A DNA stretch of 64,000 nt from Glaciecola amylolytica (GTDB taxonomy: Bacteria > Bacteroidota > Bacteroidia > Flavobacteriales_D > Crocinitomicaceae). Under the pieces are notes generated by a model. It saw only the letters and a list, made by a program, of their open reading frames with translations, was not told the origin of the DNA and made no database searches. Shown here piece by piece: positions 16,801 through 25,428 of the stretch; the first letter of the stretch is position 1; each line of letters begins with the position of its first letter. The position numbers were made by a program, and so were the translations under genes. The stretch lies in the NCBI GenBank assembly GCA_003856375.1, contig CP034120.1, positions 1,240,001 to 1,304,000 on the forward strand, in the 5' to 3' direction.

Positions 16801-19800
16801 ATCATCGATCGGGTAAGTATTACTCAGTGAATTGACCAGATCACGGGAAATGCCCGCAAATAAAGGGACAATTTCGGTTCGTGTATCAGTATCCGTTACA
16901 CGGATCTGTGCCTTTAAATAAAGTTCCTTCATGACAACTCCGTTGTCAGTGAAATAATCGTCTTTCACTTTTTGATCGGCAGCAGCATTACTTACAGGAA
17001 TGGGTTCATCAAGTTTAAATATAACAATGTTGTTCGGAACTAATTGAGCAAAGAATTTTCCATAGAAAATATTGTAAACCAAACTAGCCAACGATGCCAT
17101 AGCTGCATAAGGTGAAATAGAGTATGCGCTGGTATTCATCGTTTGTCTGACTTTCGAAGAAGAGAACTCGTTTTCGTGCTTCATACTGAACAAATCATAA
17201 ATGTTCGTAAGCCCCTCAAATTTCATGTGTTTCATAACTCTTCTTTTCTGAACATATCCATAACGGTCAGATTCATAAGTCACATTCATGACCCCTCCGG
17301 TTGGGCTGCTTACCTGTTTCAGTTTCCAGGCTTGTGCATTGTTGTCTGCATTGGTTTGGGATTGCTCCGCATATGGGAAACGTGAGTTAAATACCGGGCT
17401 TCCTGGTTTGTATTGTCCCCATGCATCGATAGAACTGTAATTAAAGTCCGGATTGGCAACCGATCCGGTACCATAGTCAAATTGATAAGAACTACGCTGG
17501 TTTTCGTAAGAAGCATCCGTATAAACGGAAACGGCCTGCAATGTCAATTTTCCTTTTTGCCCCGGAGTAGAATTCCCATTGGAAGGATAATTCTGACACA
17601 ATTCATAGTCATAGGTAAATTCAATGACTTGAAGCGCTTTTGCTGCAGTTTTATTAACCTTACGGTCGGCTCTTGAGTATAATTTGATTTGTTTCAAAGC
17701 GTAGGTTGGTTCTTCGGAGATTTTATTTCCGTTTTCATCAGTACCATAACCATCAGCTCTCGGAGTGGCATCTAAAATGAACTCAGCAATGTAATTCTTG
17801 GACTCTACTGAGTGAGTAACCCAAACTTCTTTGTTTCCGGATGTGTAACTTGCCATATCATCCAATTCGGATCCTACAGTACCCTCCTGATAGAATGCTT
17901 TTTGAGTTCCAATTGGGAAACGCCAGTGGTAATTTGTGTACAGCCTGGTATAATTAAATTTAAAATAGCTGCCGATGTCATCTGTTGAGGGTCCGTTCCC
18001 TGTCCGATCTACATAATCAGATCCATACATATCTGTTAAAAGAAATGATTCCGCATAAGCAGGAATGGTTGTCCTGTCAAAATAATGGGCCAATCCTTTA
18101 CTATTTGAAACCGTATTGTCACTGGAAGAATAGTTGACCAATCCCTGGATATCCGTTGAAATACTTGGAGCACCGGAATTACTTCCGATATTAAATAGTA
18201 CCTGTTCAGAAATATTGGAAAGGGAAGGAATCCCATAGCCATAGGAAACACCATCGTCACTTGTAACTTCTATACGTGAAATAACATTGGATAAACTGGT
18301 TCCCCGGGGAATAGGAGTTATGCTGGGATTAGCTCCTGTATTTACAGCCATATCATTTTTTTGATAACTGTAATAATTTTTTTCATAAACACTATCGGAT
18401 AACAATAGCTCTCCGGCTGTTCTCGGGCGGAAGTAAGTAGCAACCGTAGGTCGTGTTAACGTCACTTTTCCATCAGCAGGAAGTGTGAAACTGGTTCCTG
18501 CTTTAGGAACCATTACTTCCTGGAGTTTTATCTCCTCTCCGTTATTTAGTAAAGTAACTCTGGAAGCAGTTAACCCACCTAGATTAGTATATAAAGAAGC
18601 GTCTACTGGTGTTGTTTCTCCAACTCCTTTAAAATAGACAGCCTGGTCGAATCCATTTACAGGATTTGTTGTATTGTTAAATTCAAGTACGTTGGTCCCG
18701 TTACTTTTCTTTAGATTAGCACTTGTTGTAATGTTTCTGGTAGCTCCAAAACCACTTTCTTTTTCATAAGTAGACAAACTTCCACCTTGTTTATCCATGG
18801 TTGTTAATTCAGAACTTTCGTCCACCGCAATGGCGTCTTTATACGTTCCTGCATCTGTGCGGTGTGCCCGAAAAGTTCCCTGCATTCCCATCGCATTTGC
18901 ATGAAAAATATCAAAGGTCTGCATGGAGAAAGGAAGTGTAGTCATTGCTTCAGAATACCGGGTATCATTGCTGCGGTTGAAATCCATAATCGGCAGAATA
19001 TACTCGGAAGACGGTATTTTTGCTGAAGCATGAAGGTATCCTATTGCGGGCTGATAAATCACATCCCCGTCTTTTAGGTCATGTCTTGCAGATTCGTAAT
19101 ACTGATCAATTGACCCGAATGTCGCGCCAATATCTAAAACCTCACCTAACTGCAGACCGAGACTGAAATACCTGTCTTTTGTGTAACTAGTTGCGCGATT
19201 TATTGAATTCAGCTGAACCCTGGGAACCATTGTCTGCGACCCGTAAGGTATCGTACTTGTATGGGATTTAGATATGCCATGACATGAAGAACCGACTCCC
19301 CATCCACGATTAATTGTTTTTCCGGTCATTCCTTCACGGCTGTTGAAATTCTTGCTGGAGGAAGCAGAAAAACTTCCACCAAGACCAAATATGGAAAGAC
19401 CACCACTTAATCCTCCGCCAAATCCACTGTTAATACCACGTTTGGAATCGTAACTGAAATACTTTCCAAAATTGCCTCCTATACTCAGTCCGATAAAGTA
19501 AATAGTTCCACCGACACCAGTGCTAAATCCACTTGATTTATCAAAAGTACTACCATTACCTAAGTAGGTATTTGTATAGCTCCCATACAACTTGGTAGAG
19601 TTGTACGCAAGATTTAAAGAAACATAATCGAATAAATTCGCGCTTGTTTGCGCTCCCCAATATGGTCCGGTTTTTTTTCCGTTAGAGGTAATGTCTTCCA
19701 GCTGGTTCGTCGTACGAACAACCATCTGAGTTCCGTCAAATTCATCCGGAATACCACGCATTTCACGTTCTACCGATCCTACATTCAGGTTCCAGCCAAG

Positions 19801-20259
19801 GCCAACCCAGGAGGCTTCTGTATTCATGGTAATATTTGAATTATAACTCAATGTGATCGGGTATCCTTCCACATCCATCAAAGGGATCGAGTATGAAAAG
19901 TCTCCTGTAAAAGGATCCACCAAATCATCATTCGTATTTAGTGAAAAACCTGAACCACCCGGTGAACTTGTTGAAACTGAAGCCAGTTTTTGAACTTGTT
20001 CCGTTGTCTGGGACTCCATTTTTTGAACTATTTCAGCTTCATCGTCAACAGAAATAATGGATGAATGTTCCTGATCGGCCACTTTCTCAGGGGGAGGAGC
20101 AGGAAGGGTAATTCCAGTGTAACTTGGCTGCGGTGAAACAGTCAAAAGTGTATCCATCGTCTGGGCAAATGGAACGGCGATATCCAAAAGCAAAGCGTAA
20201 ATCAACAGGATATTTGTTGTTTTGAATATCCGTGTTTTTCTGAAGTTGGTGATTGTCAT
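13870..20259 (-). CDS. SpvB/TcB-like RHS-companion protein
   Basis: A 2129-residue protein with an N-terminal signal-like hydrophobic segment (residues 15-32). Residues about 105-170 contain LVDPFTGDFSYSIPL and SWVGLGWNLNVGSVEREM, the signature of the N-terminal beta-propeller-like part of SpvB/insecticidal-toxin type and Bacteroidota RHS proteins. A galactose-binding-like domain lies near the C terminus (GEYVIGAWVKQ, WQRIEGTFTIP, VYFDDFRMHP), and the end has a single YD-type repeat (YNYTTFYHYDENNQLVRVRVE). It has no variable toxin tip, so it likely builds part of a shell or carrier for the downstream DUF6443/RHS protein. Its ATG overlaps the stop of the DNRLRE gene by one base. Confidence 0.8.
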   Translation of the reverse strand: MTITNFRKTRIFKTTNILLIYALLLDIAVPFAQTMDTLLTVSPQPSYTGITLPAPPPEKVADQEHSSIISVDDEAEIVQKMESQTTEQVQKLASVSTSSPGGSGFSLNTNDDLVDPFTGDFSYSIPLMDVEGYPITLSYNSNITMNTEASWVGLGWNLNVGSVEREMRGIPDEFDGTQMVVRTTNQLEDITSNGKKTGPYWGAQTSANLFDYVSLNLAYNSTKLYGSYTNTYLGNGSTFDKSSGFSTGVGGTIYFIGLSIGGNFGKYFSYDSKRGINSGFGGGLSGGLSIFGLGGSFSASSSKNFNSREGMTGKTINRGWGVGSSCHGISKSHTSTIPYGSQTMVPRVQLNSINRATSYTKDRYFSLGLQLGEVLDIGATFGSIDQYYESARHDLKDGDVIYQPAIGYLHASAKIPSSEYILPIMDFNRSNDTRYSEAMTTLPFSMQTFDIFHANAMGMQGTFRAHRTDAGTYKDAIAVDESSELTTMDKQGGSLSTYEKESGFGATRNITTSANLKKSNGTNVLEFNNTTNPVNGFDQAVYFKGVGETTPVDASLYTNLGGLTASRVTLLNNGEEIKLQEVMVPKAGTSFTLPADGKVTLTRPTVATYFRPRTAGELLLSDSVYEKNYYSYQKNDMAVNTGANPSITPIPRGTSLSNVISRIEVTSDDGVSYGYGIPSLSNISEQVLFNIGSNSGAPSISTDIQGLVNYSSSDNTVSNSKGLAHYFDRTTIPAYAESFLLTDMYGSDYVDRTGNGPSTDDIGSYFKFNYTRLYTNYHWRFPIGTQKAFYQEGTVGSELDDMASYTSGNKEVWVTHSVESKNYIAEFILDATPRADGYGTDENGNKISEEPTYALKQIKLYSRADRKVNKTAAKALQVIEFTYDYELCQNYPSNGNSTPGQKGKLTLQAVSVYTDASYENQRSSYQFDYGTGSVANPDFNYSSIDAWGQYKPGSPVFNSRFPYAEQSQTNADNNAQAWKLKQVSSPTGGVMNVTYESDRYGYVQKRRVMKHMKFEGLTNIYDLFSMKHENEFSSSKVRQTMNTSAYSISPYAAMASLASLVYNIFYGKFFAQLVPNNIVIFKLDEPIPVSNAAADQKVKDDYFTDNGVVMKELYLKAQIRVTDTDTRTEIVPLFAGISRDLVNSLSNTYPIDDAPAIGVLPPVFGSSNYTYGYVVLTPYKVRNPKDESLALGADYMNDNISEDEAFNPIQKAAFDFFQRSLTDIVYQNTAFSTGMNALDFFTGARIDISKAMRQLGFGSTLMGDYSTMRVYIPSNVKYGGGSRVKSIQFSDNWQTISNEYTSNYKIDYLYDFLGKTSGVASYESRAGNDESSFYQWDSYYDIRVRYPDKFNYTPTPAMEILYPSGSVGYSKVATQYNGLTDRGYAVSTFYTAWDKPTLESTTHLDKQIAGEHDKHAGIITKTCAFSQGFSLETNDFHGKIKSNAIYKGSLGEISKDVITADPLSKTTYNYFNAGEKQKISDETGAITDKEVGVDYDIHADSRVISNTALSYYAAISKVWPFVFPPIPNVNYISNNSLSINSFFSHVLVKHANRSAILKSIETQYMGSLNTAENIVFDQYSGAVILSSLTNEFNDKLYSIDYPAHWYYPELRNVSGSQDRKIQLTLGSNTSITNPTIIKQLSPGDKLKFPDGTYAWVTKAYPWPLTPKYFLIDQNGNESTIAAGTYNVTINKSGRSNQITALMQGVTTQKDPLFVPAKISFPTTDILSGGAVTLRDRLNVACKKEGSPAIVNNNNTVGVGIVNPYCYGIRGDLVLDNQLSWQDTLVQATANGVRKDGVYASFVPYYALNSGEWYPLTHSSHPDYNASKKIYKWRKSGEGTLYNQYGAQIEVKDPLRINSAILYGYNPRLQILPTAIAQNAHKQEIAFDGFEDYDFYSNDPMDTYESHFSFVAENTFKITFSSDVRHSGRSSTVIPPGKKLYASRSIKAFQEAKTVHADNTSNTGQVQNCDCINAFSPNPGEYVIGAWVKQSVANGGLIQVAITDDSNGATLFSTSFGTSSIALDGWQRIEGTFTIPSSIPVGSSTITVSLVNNAGSEVYFDDFRMHPFLAGMVTTVYDPNTLLKIASHDGYNYTTFYHYDENNQLVRVRVETSEGIKTISESEMSVYKQP

Positions 20260-22067
20260 TAGTTGGTATATTTAAATTTCAAATATTTCTTTTCTCCCAA
20301 TGTATTGGTAAATTCAAGCGTATAGAATTTACCTGTTGTAAGACTTAAACCTGAAAGAGACAGGGAGACAAAGTTTTTGTCCGTTACATAATTGATGGCG
20401 GGAAGCACCAGCGAGATTCCCGGAATCGCAGAACCTGTGAAGTTTATTCCAGCTATTGCAGTATTGTTTTCATCATAAATTTTCAGTGGTAACTTCTTTC
20501 CTGCGTCTATAGTATATTCTTCCGTAAAAAAGAATTTCAAGGTATTGTTAAATGTAGCTGCAAAGCCAGCATCGGTTAAACTTCCAAGTTGGGTGTATGA
20601 ACTATAATCGCATGAAGCTGATGTTGTATTGATATTAAATTCTATTTTAGGCCACACACTGGAAGATGAAGCGTCCGAAGAACTAAATGCCATCTTTGTT
20701 TTTGTAGATCCAGTTTGGGATTGTAATTGGAATAACATCCCGTAATTATCGATATTACTCGCTCTCCATCTATTAAAAAAACTGGCAATGTCAACCGTTA
20801 CATTGCTATTACCTGCCGGTAAGGCTGCCAAGCTGATCTTCCCAACTGCAGTAGTCGTAAATGGTGTTCTGTATGCTACCCCCAATTCAGTCCAGTTACT
20901 GGTAACCAAGTTCAGTTCAGACTCATTAGTCCTGTCAAGCGGATTATGTGCGTTTCCCATCATCGTTAGATTTGCAGAATTTACCTGGCAAGCCGGATCA
21001 ATCCACAGACGGAACCTCAACAAGGACTTTATGTTGTAGTAATTTGAAGATACCGCGGACCTTTCTGCGTTAATTGTAGTTGAGTTTCCTGAATTAATCT
21101 GATCCGAATATACAGCCGTTGTCCCGGAACCACTTACCAAATCATATAAATATGCATCATCAACATACAAAGATGACGGAGCAAAGCTAATAGCGACATC
21201 CTGGCATTTGACACCGATCAGGAACCCGTAATACATCACATCACTGGCATCACCATCCCCAATCACACGTAATCCATACCAGCCATATTTTTTTCCGGTT
21301 AAATTAAGATTCGTTTCACCAACCATGGTATTCCCGGTATTGTCAAACCATTGATAATACCTTGTTGTAGAAGATCCCAATGAAATTGAAGGAGAGATAG
21401 ATCCGTCCTGGCTGGTTGTTGTACTCGCATGAACAATGGTTGCAGCACCGACAGAAGCTCTCCGGTAGTATTGTATTACCAATTCCGGGGCATATGTGGG
21501 GTCAGTTATATATTCGCTACTGAAATACTGTGTAACAGGAGAATTACTACCCTCCGGATTTCTTCTGATCCGCCAGCCATAATTAGGTACTCGTAGTTCC
21601 ACAAGTGCCTGCACATGATTTTTTACATTAAATTCTCTTTTGGAAATAGGACCAACGATGACCGAAGTGGAACTCATTACAGGAGAAAGATTCGTATTAT
21701 TAGAAACTCCCATCCCGTCTGTTAATAAGGTCTCATTCCAATCGGAATTACACGCATCTAAATAAAGCTCTGTGGAATTTGGGGAAGTTACATTTTCGGT
21801 TCCATTTGGAGTAAGTCTCAATTTAGCAGATATAATAACGGCATCTGCAGGAATAGAAGACAAATTAAACTTGATAAAACTTCTGATATTGTTGAGGATG
21901 GTAGAAGAAATTTGAATGGCCGTTCCAGCTCCTCCATTAGCATTTGTAGGAAATAAAGATGTGGTTTGAGTATCTTCCGTTGAATACAGAGTAGCTGTTT
22001 GAAGCTGTGCAGATAGATCTGCACAAATGCAAGTAATAAAACTTAAAAATAGAAATATACGAATCAT
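20259..22067 (-). CDS. Secreted DNRLRE-domain protein
   Basis: A 602-residue protein with a signal peptide (1-20, ending DLSA). Two DNRLRE-type beta-sandwich modules can be read: one at about 25-200 (IRSFIKFNLSSIPADAVIISAKLRL, then WRIRRNPEGSNSPV and ELVIQYY) and one at about 295-480 (IKSLLRFRLWIDPACQVNSANL, then WRASNIDNYGMLFQLQS). DNRLRE domains are found in extracellular and spore-coat-like proteins and often flank RHS repeats. The C-terminal 90 residues form another beta domain. It is the first gene of the toxin operon and overlaps the next start (TAATG). A role in display or assembly of the RHS proteins is inferred. Confidence 0.8.
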   Translation of the reverse strand: MIRIFLFLSFITCICADLSAQLQTATLYSTEDTQTTSLFPTNANGGAGTAIQISSTILNNIRSFIKFNLSSIPADAVIISAKLRLTPNGTENVTSPNSTELYLDACNSDWNETLLTDGMGVSNNTNLSPVMSSTSVIVGPISKREFNVKNHVQALVELRVPNYGWRIRRNPEGSNSPVTQYFSSEYITDPTYAPELVIQYYRRASVGAATIVHASTTTSQDGSISPSISLGSSTTRYYQWFDNTGNTMVGETNLNLTGKKYGWYGLRVIGDGDASDVMYYGFLIGVKCQDVAISFAPSSLYVDDAYLYDLVSGSGTTAVYSDQINSGNSTTINAERSAVSSNYYNIKSLLRFRLWIDPACQVNSANLTMMGNAHNPLDRTNESELNLVTSNWTELGVAYRTPFTTTAVGKISLAALPAGNSNVTVDIASFFNRWRASNIDNYGMLFQLQSQTGSTKTKMAFSSSDASSSSVWPKIEFNINTTSASCDYSSYTQLGSLTDAGFAATFNNTLKFFFTEEYTIDAGKKLPLKIYDENNTAIAGINFTGSAIPGISLVLPAINYVTDKNFVSLSLSGLSLTTGKFYTLEFTNTLGEKKYLKFKYTN

Positions 22068-22166
22068 ACATAAAGGATTTTAGGTCAATTAGTTTTGGTT
22101 CCAATAGTTGGTAACCCTTGGTAAATATGTTAATCTTAGATTTTGGCTGTTAACCTGTACAGTATA

Positions 22167-22470
22167 CTAGTTTTGTGGATCCAGCAATAAAAAATTTAAA
22201 ACCAACATCCCGTTTTCAATACATTCCGTCCCGATTAATTGAGTGCCCTCCAAAATTTGAGCTCCTGCAAATGAATTATCATTCCGAATGATAGATCATC
22301 ACTGTAACTCTTCCAATTGAATCCAGTAAATTCGGATTAATTTTTACCTGAAACATGTCGTCTTGCTGGTTAAGATCAGTAACAAAAGACATTGAAAAAT
22401 CCACACTGTTCCATTGAGAAAACGCGGAGGAAGACACAAGAAGTATCAATCCCAGAAGGTTTTTTTTCAT
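22167..22470 (-). pseudogene. Frameshifted small secreted protein
   Basis: The frame from 22470 encodes a signal peptide (MKKNLLGLILLVSSSAFSQ) and about 44 more residues ending VTVMIYHSE, stopping at 22279. The +1 frame continues immediately as DNSFAGAQILEGTQLIG to NGMLVLNFLLLDPQN, stopping at 22167. Joined, they would make one secreted protein of about 101 residues. The break lies inside a short inverted repeat, TATCATTC-C-GAATGATA (22277-22293). A true mutation, a sequencing error or programmed frameshifting cannot be separated here. The family is not recognised. It lies upstream of the toxin operon on the same strand. Confidence 0.55.
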
Positions 22471-22610
22471 AAATTTAGGTGTAATAAATTACTGTAAACT
22501 TGATTTTGATGCTGATTTAGGCACTGAAATCACAGGTGAAATTAATTATAGATTTGATATTTTAACTAAATGTTGGCAAAAAAAACATGAAGAGGCGAAC
22601 TAGATAATTA

Positions 22611-22959
22611 GTCGTTAACTTCTTTAAACCATTACCATTATTGGGCACCCTTGTTTTTTGTTCCAATGCTATTTTTTCTCAAAAATTTGAAGTCGAAAAT
22701 AAATTTCACGTCAAACAAGATGATAAATCAATTGTTTTTAATGTTTCGGATGCAGATGAAAGTCAATTGAAAAAATCAAGCAATTAAATTAAGTGTTTTT
22801 TGTATCCTTCACCAAATGGAAAATATTGGAATAAGTATAGAACCTCCAATTGGTTATAGATGGTTTCATCCTTACGAAAAGGAAAAATTTCTAATAAATA
22901 TGGTTGTTGTCAAACAAGATCCTAATTATAAGTCGATTAGTAAACAAGCTTGTAGATAA
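22611..22959 (+). pseudogene. Truncated, frameshifted secreted protein
   Basis: Plus-strand frame 22611-22787 encodes a signal-like segment (PLPLLGTLVFCSNAIFSQ) and about 40 residues with KFEVENKFHVKQDD, but it has no ATG start and stops early. The +1 frame then carries MENIGISIEPPIGYRWF to SISKQACR, stopping at 22957-22959. The coherent but broken reading suggests a dead gene for an exported protein. The 22816 ATG could in principle start a 47-residue peptide. No family is recognised. Confidence 0.45.
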
Positions 22960-23360
22960 TGATTACTAGGTTATTTGCCGGTTCCATTTCTTTTTGTCCC
23001 TCAATACTCACGCTCACACTCGCTCTTTTCTTTTCTTTTCTTTTCTTTTTGCAGAGCGAGAGCGGAGAGTTTGGAATTCCGGTTCGAAGCACGAATTTCG
23101 TCTCCTCCCTTGAGGGAGGTTTAAGGAGGGTGGCGAAGCCAAATCGTCTGCAAGTACCAATTTCATTCAGTTTCCCGAAATTTAGAATGGTTCGATTCCT
23201 GTTTGCTGTAAAAGTGTCGTATTTCAGATTTTTTTGGTAGTATTGATATTAAGATAACATTAAGCTATTTGCTGGAGAAATTCTTCCTCTAATCAAAGTT
23301 TAACTATAAATCCTCTTTAGCTGTATTTATTGTAAAACATTAAATTGAGAACTATTATTT
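22960..23360. other. Gene-free spacer with pyrimidine repeats
   Basis: It holds a TTTTC short tandem repeat (about 23025-23048), GGTTCCATTTC (22980-22990, related to the 30-nt repeats at 1541 and 24133), an inverted CCTCCCTTGAGGGAGG (23103-23118) and a GGTTCGATTCC motif (23192). A 93-codon open frame crosses these low-complexity tracts and is judged spurious. Confidence 0.5.
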
Positions 23361-24080
23361 ATGACCGATCAAACCGATAAATTCGAACACAAAATAATTG
23401 ATGATCGAGAAAGTTACATTGCTCTATTTGACAATTATGAGGGAAATAAGCAAGAAGTATTCAGACAAATACTTGATATAAGGAAATTTGAAATAGAACT
23501 TTATTGGAAAAGAACTTCATTTTTTTGGACAATACTTAGTGCTATAATTGCGGGCTACTTCATAACTTTTTCAAAATCAGATAGTAGTATTAACTCACTT
23601 AAAATTCTTTTTTCACTTTCAAACTTAGGGTTGATATTTTCTGTAGGCTGGTATTTTGTTAATCGAGGGAGCAAGTATTGGCAGGTTAACTGGGAGAAAC
23701 ATATGGATACAATTGAAGATGATATTATTGGACCACTTTATAAAACTACAATAAGCAGAAAACATTATGGTAGTCCAAAACAATTTTTCAGACTTGTTTC
23801 CCCATTTCCATTTAGTGTTTCAAAAATCAACCAAATTTTAAATCTTGTATTGATAGTATTTTGGCTATTAATAATCGTAGATTTTGTAAGAGTTAACTTA
23901 ATATTCGATTTTACTAGATTACAAAATTATACTTCGTTCTTCACATTGACAGGAATAGGAAGCATTCTAGCTATATTTTCTCTATTTGCATTTACGCAAA
24001 CTGAAATAAATCACATTTTTAAAAAGAAAAAACGATCAAAAGAAACAAAAATAAATTTTGAGAAACGTGGATTGAAATGA
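23361..24080 (+). CDS. RipA-like membrane protein
   Basis: A 239-residue protein with a soluble N-terminal stretch (1-45), then IRKFEIELYWKRTSFFW leading into two paired membrane segments (about 53-72 and 80-98), a soluble middle, and two further membrane segments (about 155-175 and 195-213), ending in a very basic tail. The 'IRKFEIELYWKR..FFW' start of the membrane region is what I recall for the RipA-type octameric membrane proteins annotated in many Bacteria; the family call is from memory. Function in this family is poorly defined. It stands alone between gene-free spacers. Confidence 0.6.
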   Translation: MTDQTDKFEHKIIDDRESYIALFDNYEGNKQEVFRQILDIRKFEIELYWKRTSFFWTILSAIIAGYFITFSKSDSSINSLKILFSLSNLGLIFSVGWYFVNRGSKYWQVNWEKHMDTIEDDIIGPLYKTTISRKHYGSPKQFFRLVSPFPFSVSKINQILNLVLIVFWLLIIVDFVRVNLIFDFTRLQNYTSFFTLTGIGSILAIFSLFAFTQTEINHIFKKKKRSKETKINFEKRGLK

Positions 24081-24132
24081 GTATACAATTTGGTTCAAAT
24101 TAAGAATTCCATGTTTAGGATCTAGCTTTTCT

Positions 24133-24162
24133 GGTTCCATTTCCGTTCGCTCTTCTCCACAA
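24133..24162 (+). repeat. 30-nt intergenic direct repeat, copy 2
   Basis: Matches 1541-1570 with one mismatch and likewise precedes a terminator. Confidence 0.8.
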
Positions 24163-24163
24163 C

Positions 24164-24208
24164 AAAAAGAAAAGGCGAATTGCGGAAGTGATTCGCTTTT
24201 TTCTTTTT
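24164..24208 (+). terminator. Intrinsic terminator after RipA-like gene
   Basis: Arms AAAAAGAAAAGGCGAAT (24164-24180) and ATTCGC followed by a T/C-rich run (24191-24208) form a long hairpin usable in both directions. Confidence 0.8.
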
Positions 24209-24297
24209 CCCTCAACACGCTCTCGCATTAAATGATAATATCATCGAAGAACTGCAATAAGTTGTAATTATTAATCTATTTTCAACGAAAAAACGAC

Positions 24298-24759
24298 ATG
24301 CTATCCATCGAAAATATCAAAACCAACTTCTCCTACATAAAAGCTCTGGCCGGAGGCCACGCCAGCTATCATAACTCAGTCGTTTTTACAGGCCATGGAG
24401 ATATTTGCGACCTATATTTTGAAAGTAAAAACGATGAAATAAGGCAGGGGCAGGCCGACAGTTACAACCAGTTTGCATCATCATATAAACGATATCTGGA
24501 AGAAATTGAACGTTACATCCTCGATCGGCTGACACGGTCGGAAACAAAAAGAACAGATACAATACGAAATACGGTATTGAGGATGGATGTTATAGAAATA
24601 CCGTACGATAATCCGAAATATGACCTTGTGCTGATTTGTGGGAAGTCGTATCGTGGTTTTCTTTTCCTCAAGGAAGATATCAATGTAAGAATTGAATTCA
24701 GCAATGGAGCCATTCAATCGATGCAGCGAAAACGGGATATTATGAAAGATAACGATTAG
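24298..24759 (+). CDS. Hypothetical protein, 153 aa
   Basis: A soluble 153-residue protein without signal peptide. It opens MLSIENIKTNFSYIKALAGGH, has a charged helical middle (about 45-85) and ends in two beta-like stretches, DLVLICGKSYRGFLFLKED and VRIEFSNGAIQSM. The codon pattern and clean start support a real gene. I do not recognise a family and assign no function. Confidence 0.65.
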   Translation: MLSIENIKTNFSYIKALAGGHASYHNSVVFTGHGDICDLYFESKNDEIRQGQADSYNQFASSYKRYLEEIERYILDRLTRSETKRTDTIRNTVLRMDVIEIPYDNPKYDLVLICGKSYRGFLFLKEDINVRIEFSNGAIQSMQRKRDIMKDND

Positions 24760-24927
24760 TTCCTTTCGTTGGAATAATACAGTTATAGGTCTTTGCAATT
24801 TCGGTTATGGAAATAAACAGGATCATCCTTCCAATACGGTTTTTTATCATTGAGTAGTGAGAGTGTTTTTCCCTCAATTACCGATTTCAGTCGCTTTTTT
24901 AGTTTATTTGTATCCTTAAAAAACAAG

Positions 24928-25371
24928 ATGAAATATTCTTTTTATTTCTTGATTCTGCTTCTATTTTCTGCTTGTACCGACAACACGGAGATCAGTGAAA
25001 AAATTATTGAAGCAAATCATTCCATTGATGAAAATTTGGCACTCGTTGACTCCATAAATGAAACAGAGAATAAATTGTCTGTTGATGGCCCTATTCCTGC
25101 AGATCAATACAGCATAAACAAAACAAACAAGTTTATTTATTTGGCCAGGTATAATGATGTACAAGACAGTATTTGGCTTTTACTCAAAGCTAAAACAATA
25201 GAAGATATCAAAGCTAAATACCCTGAGCTAACCGTTTATGAAGATCGCCCGGATTGGATGTCAAGGAGTGAAAAGATGGAATATGTTCGAAATTGTATGA
25301 AAAAACAATTCATTTGGGATATTGACAAGAAACCGACAGGGTGGTTGAAAGAATTTGCCGGGAAGAAGTAA
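24928..25371 (+). CDS. Small lipoprotein, hypothetical
   Basis: A 147-residue protein from the ATG at 24928, with a lipoprotein signal (LLLFSAC, Cys14) right after a basic-hydrophobic start MKYSFYFLI. An upstream in-frame ATG at 24850 would put 26 residues ahead of the signal and is rejected. The mature part has Asp/Glu-rich helices, ending near WDIDKKPTGWLKEFAGKK. Likely anchored in the outer or inner membrane. No family is recognised. Confidence 0.7.
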   Translation: MKYSFYFLILLLFSACTDNTEISEKIIEANHSIDENLALVDSINETENKLSVDGPIPADQYSINKTNKFIYLARYNDVQDSIWLLLKAKTIEDIKAKYPELTVYEDRPDWMSRSEKMEYVRNCMKKQFIWDIDKKPTGWLKEFAGKK

Positions 25372-25428
25372 TTGGTTAAAGAATCACATCTCTAAATCTG
25401 TGCTAATTTTACACTTATATTATCCCTT

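Noticed and set aside
22959-23240. 93-codon plus-strand frame
   Set aside because: It crosses a TTTTC short repeat and other low-complexity tracts and has a composition unlike neighbouring genes.
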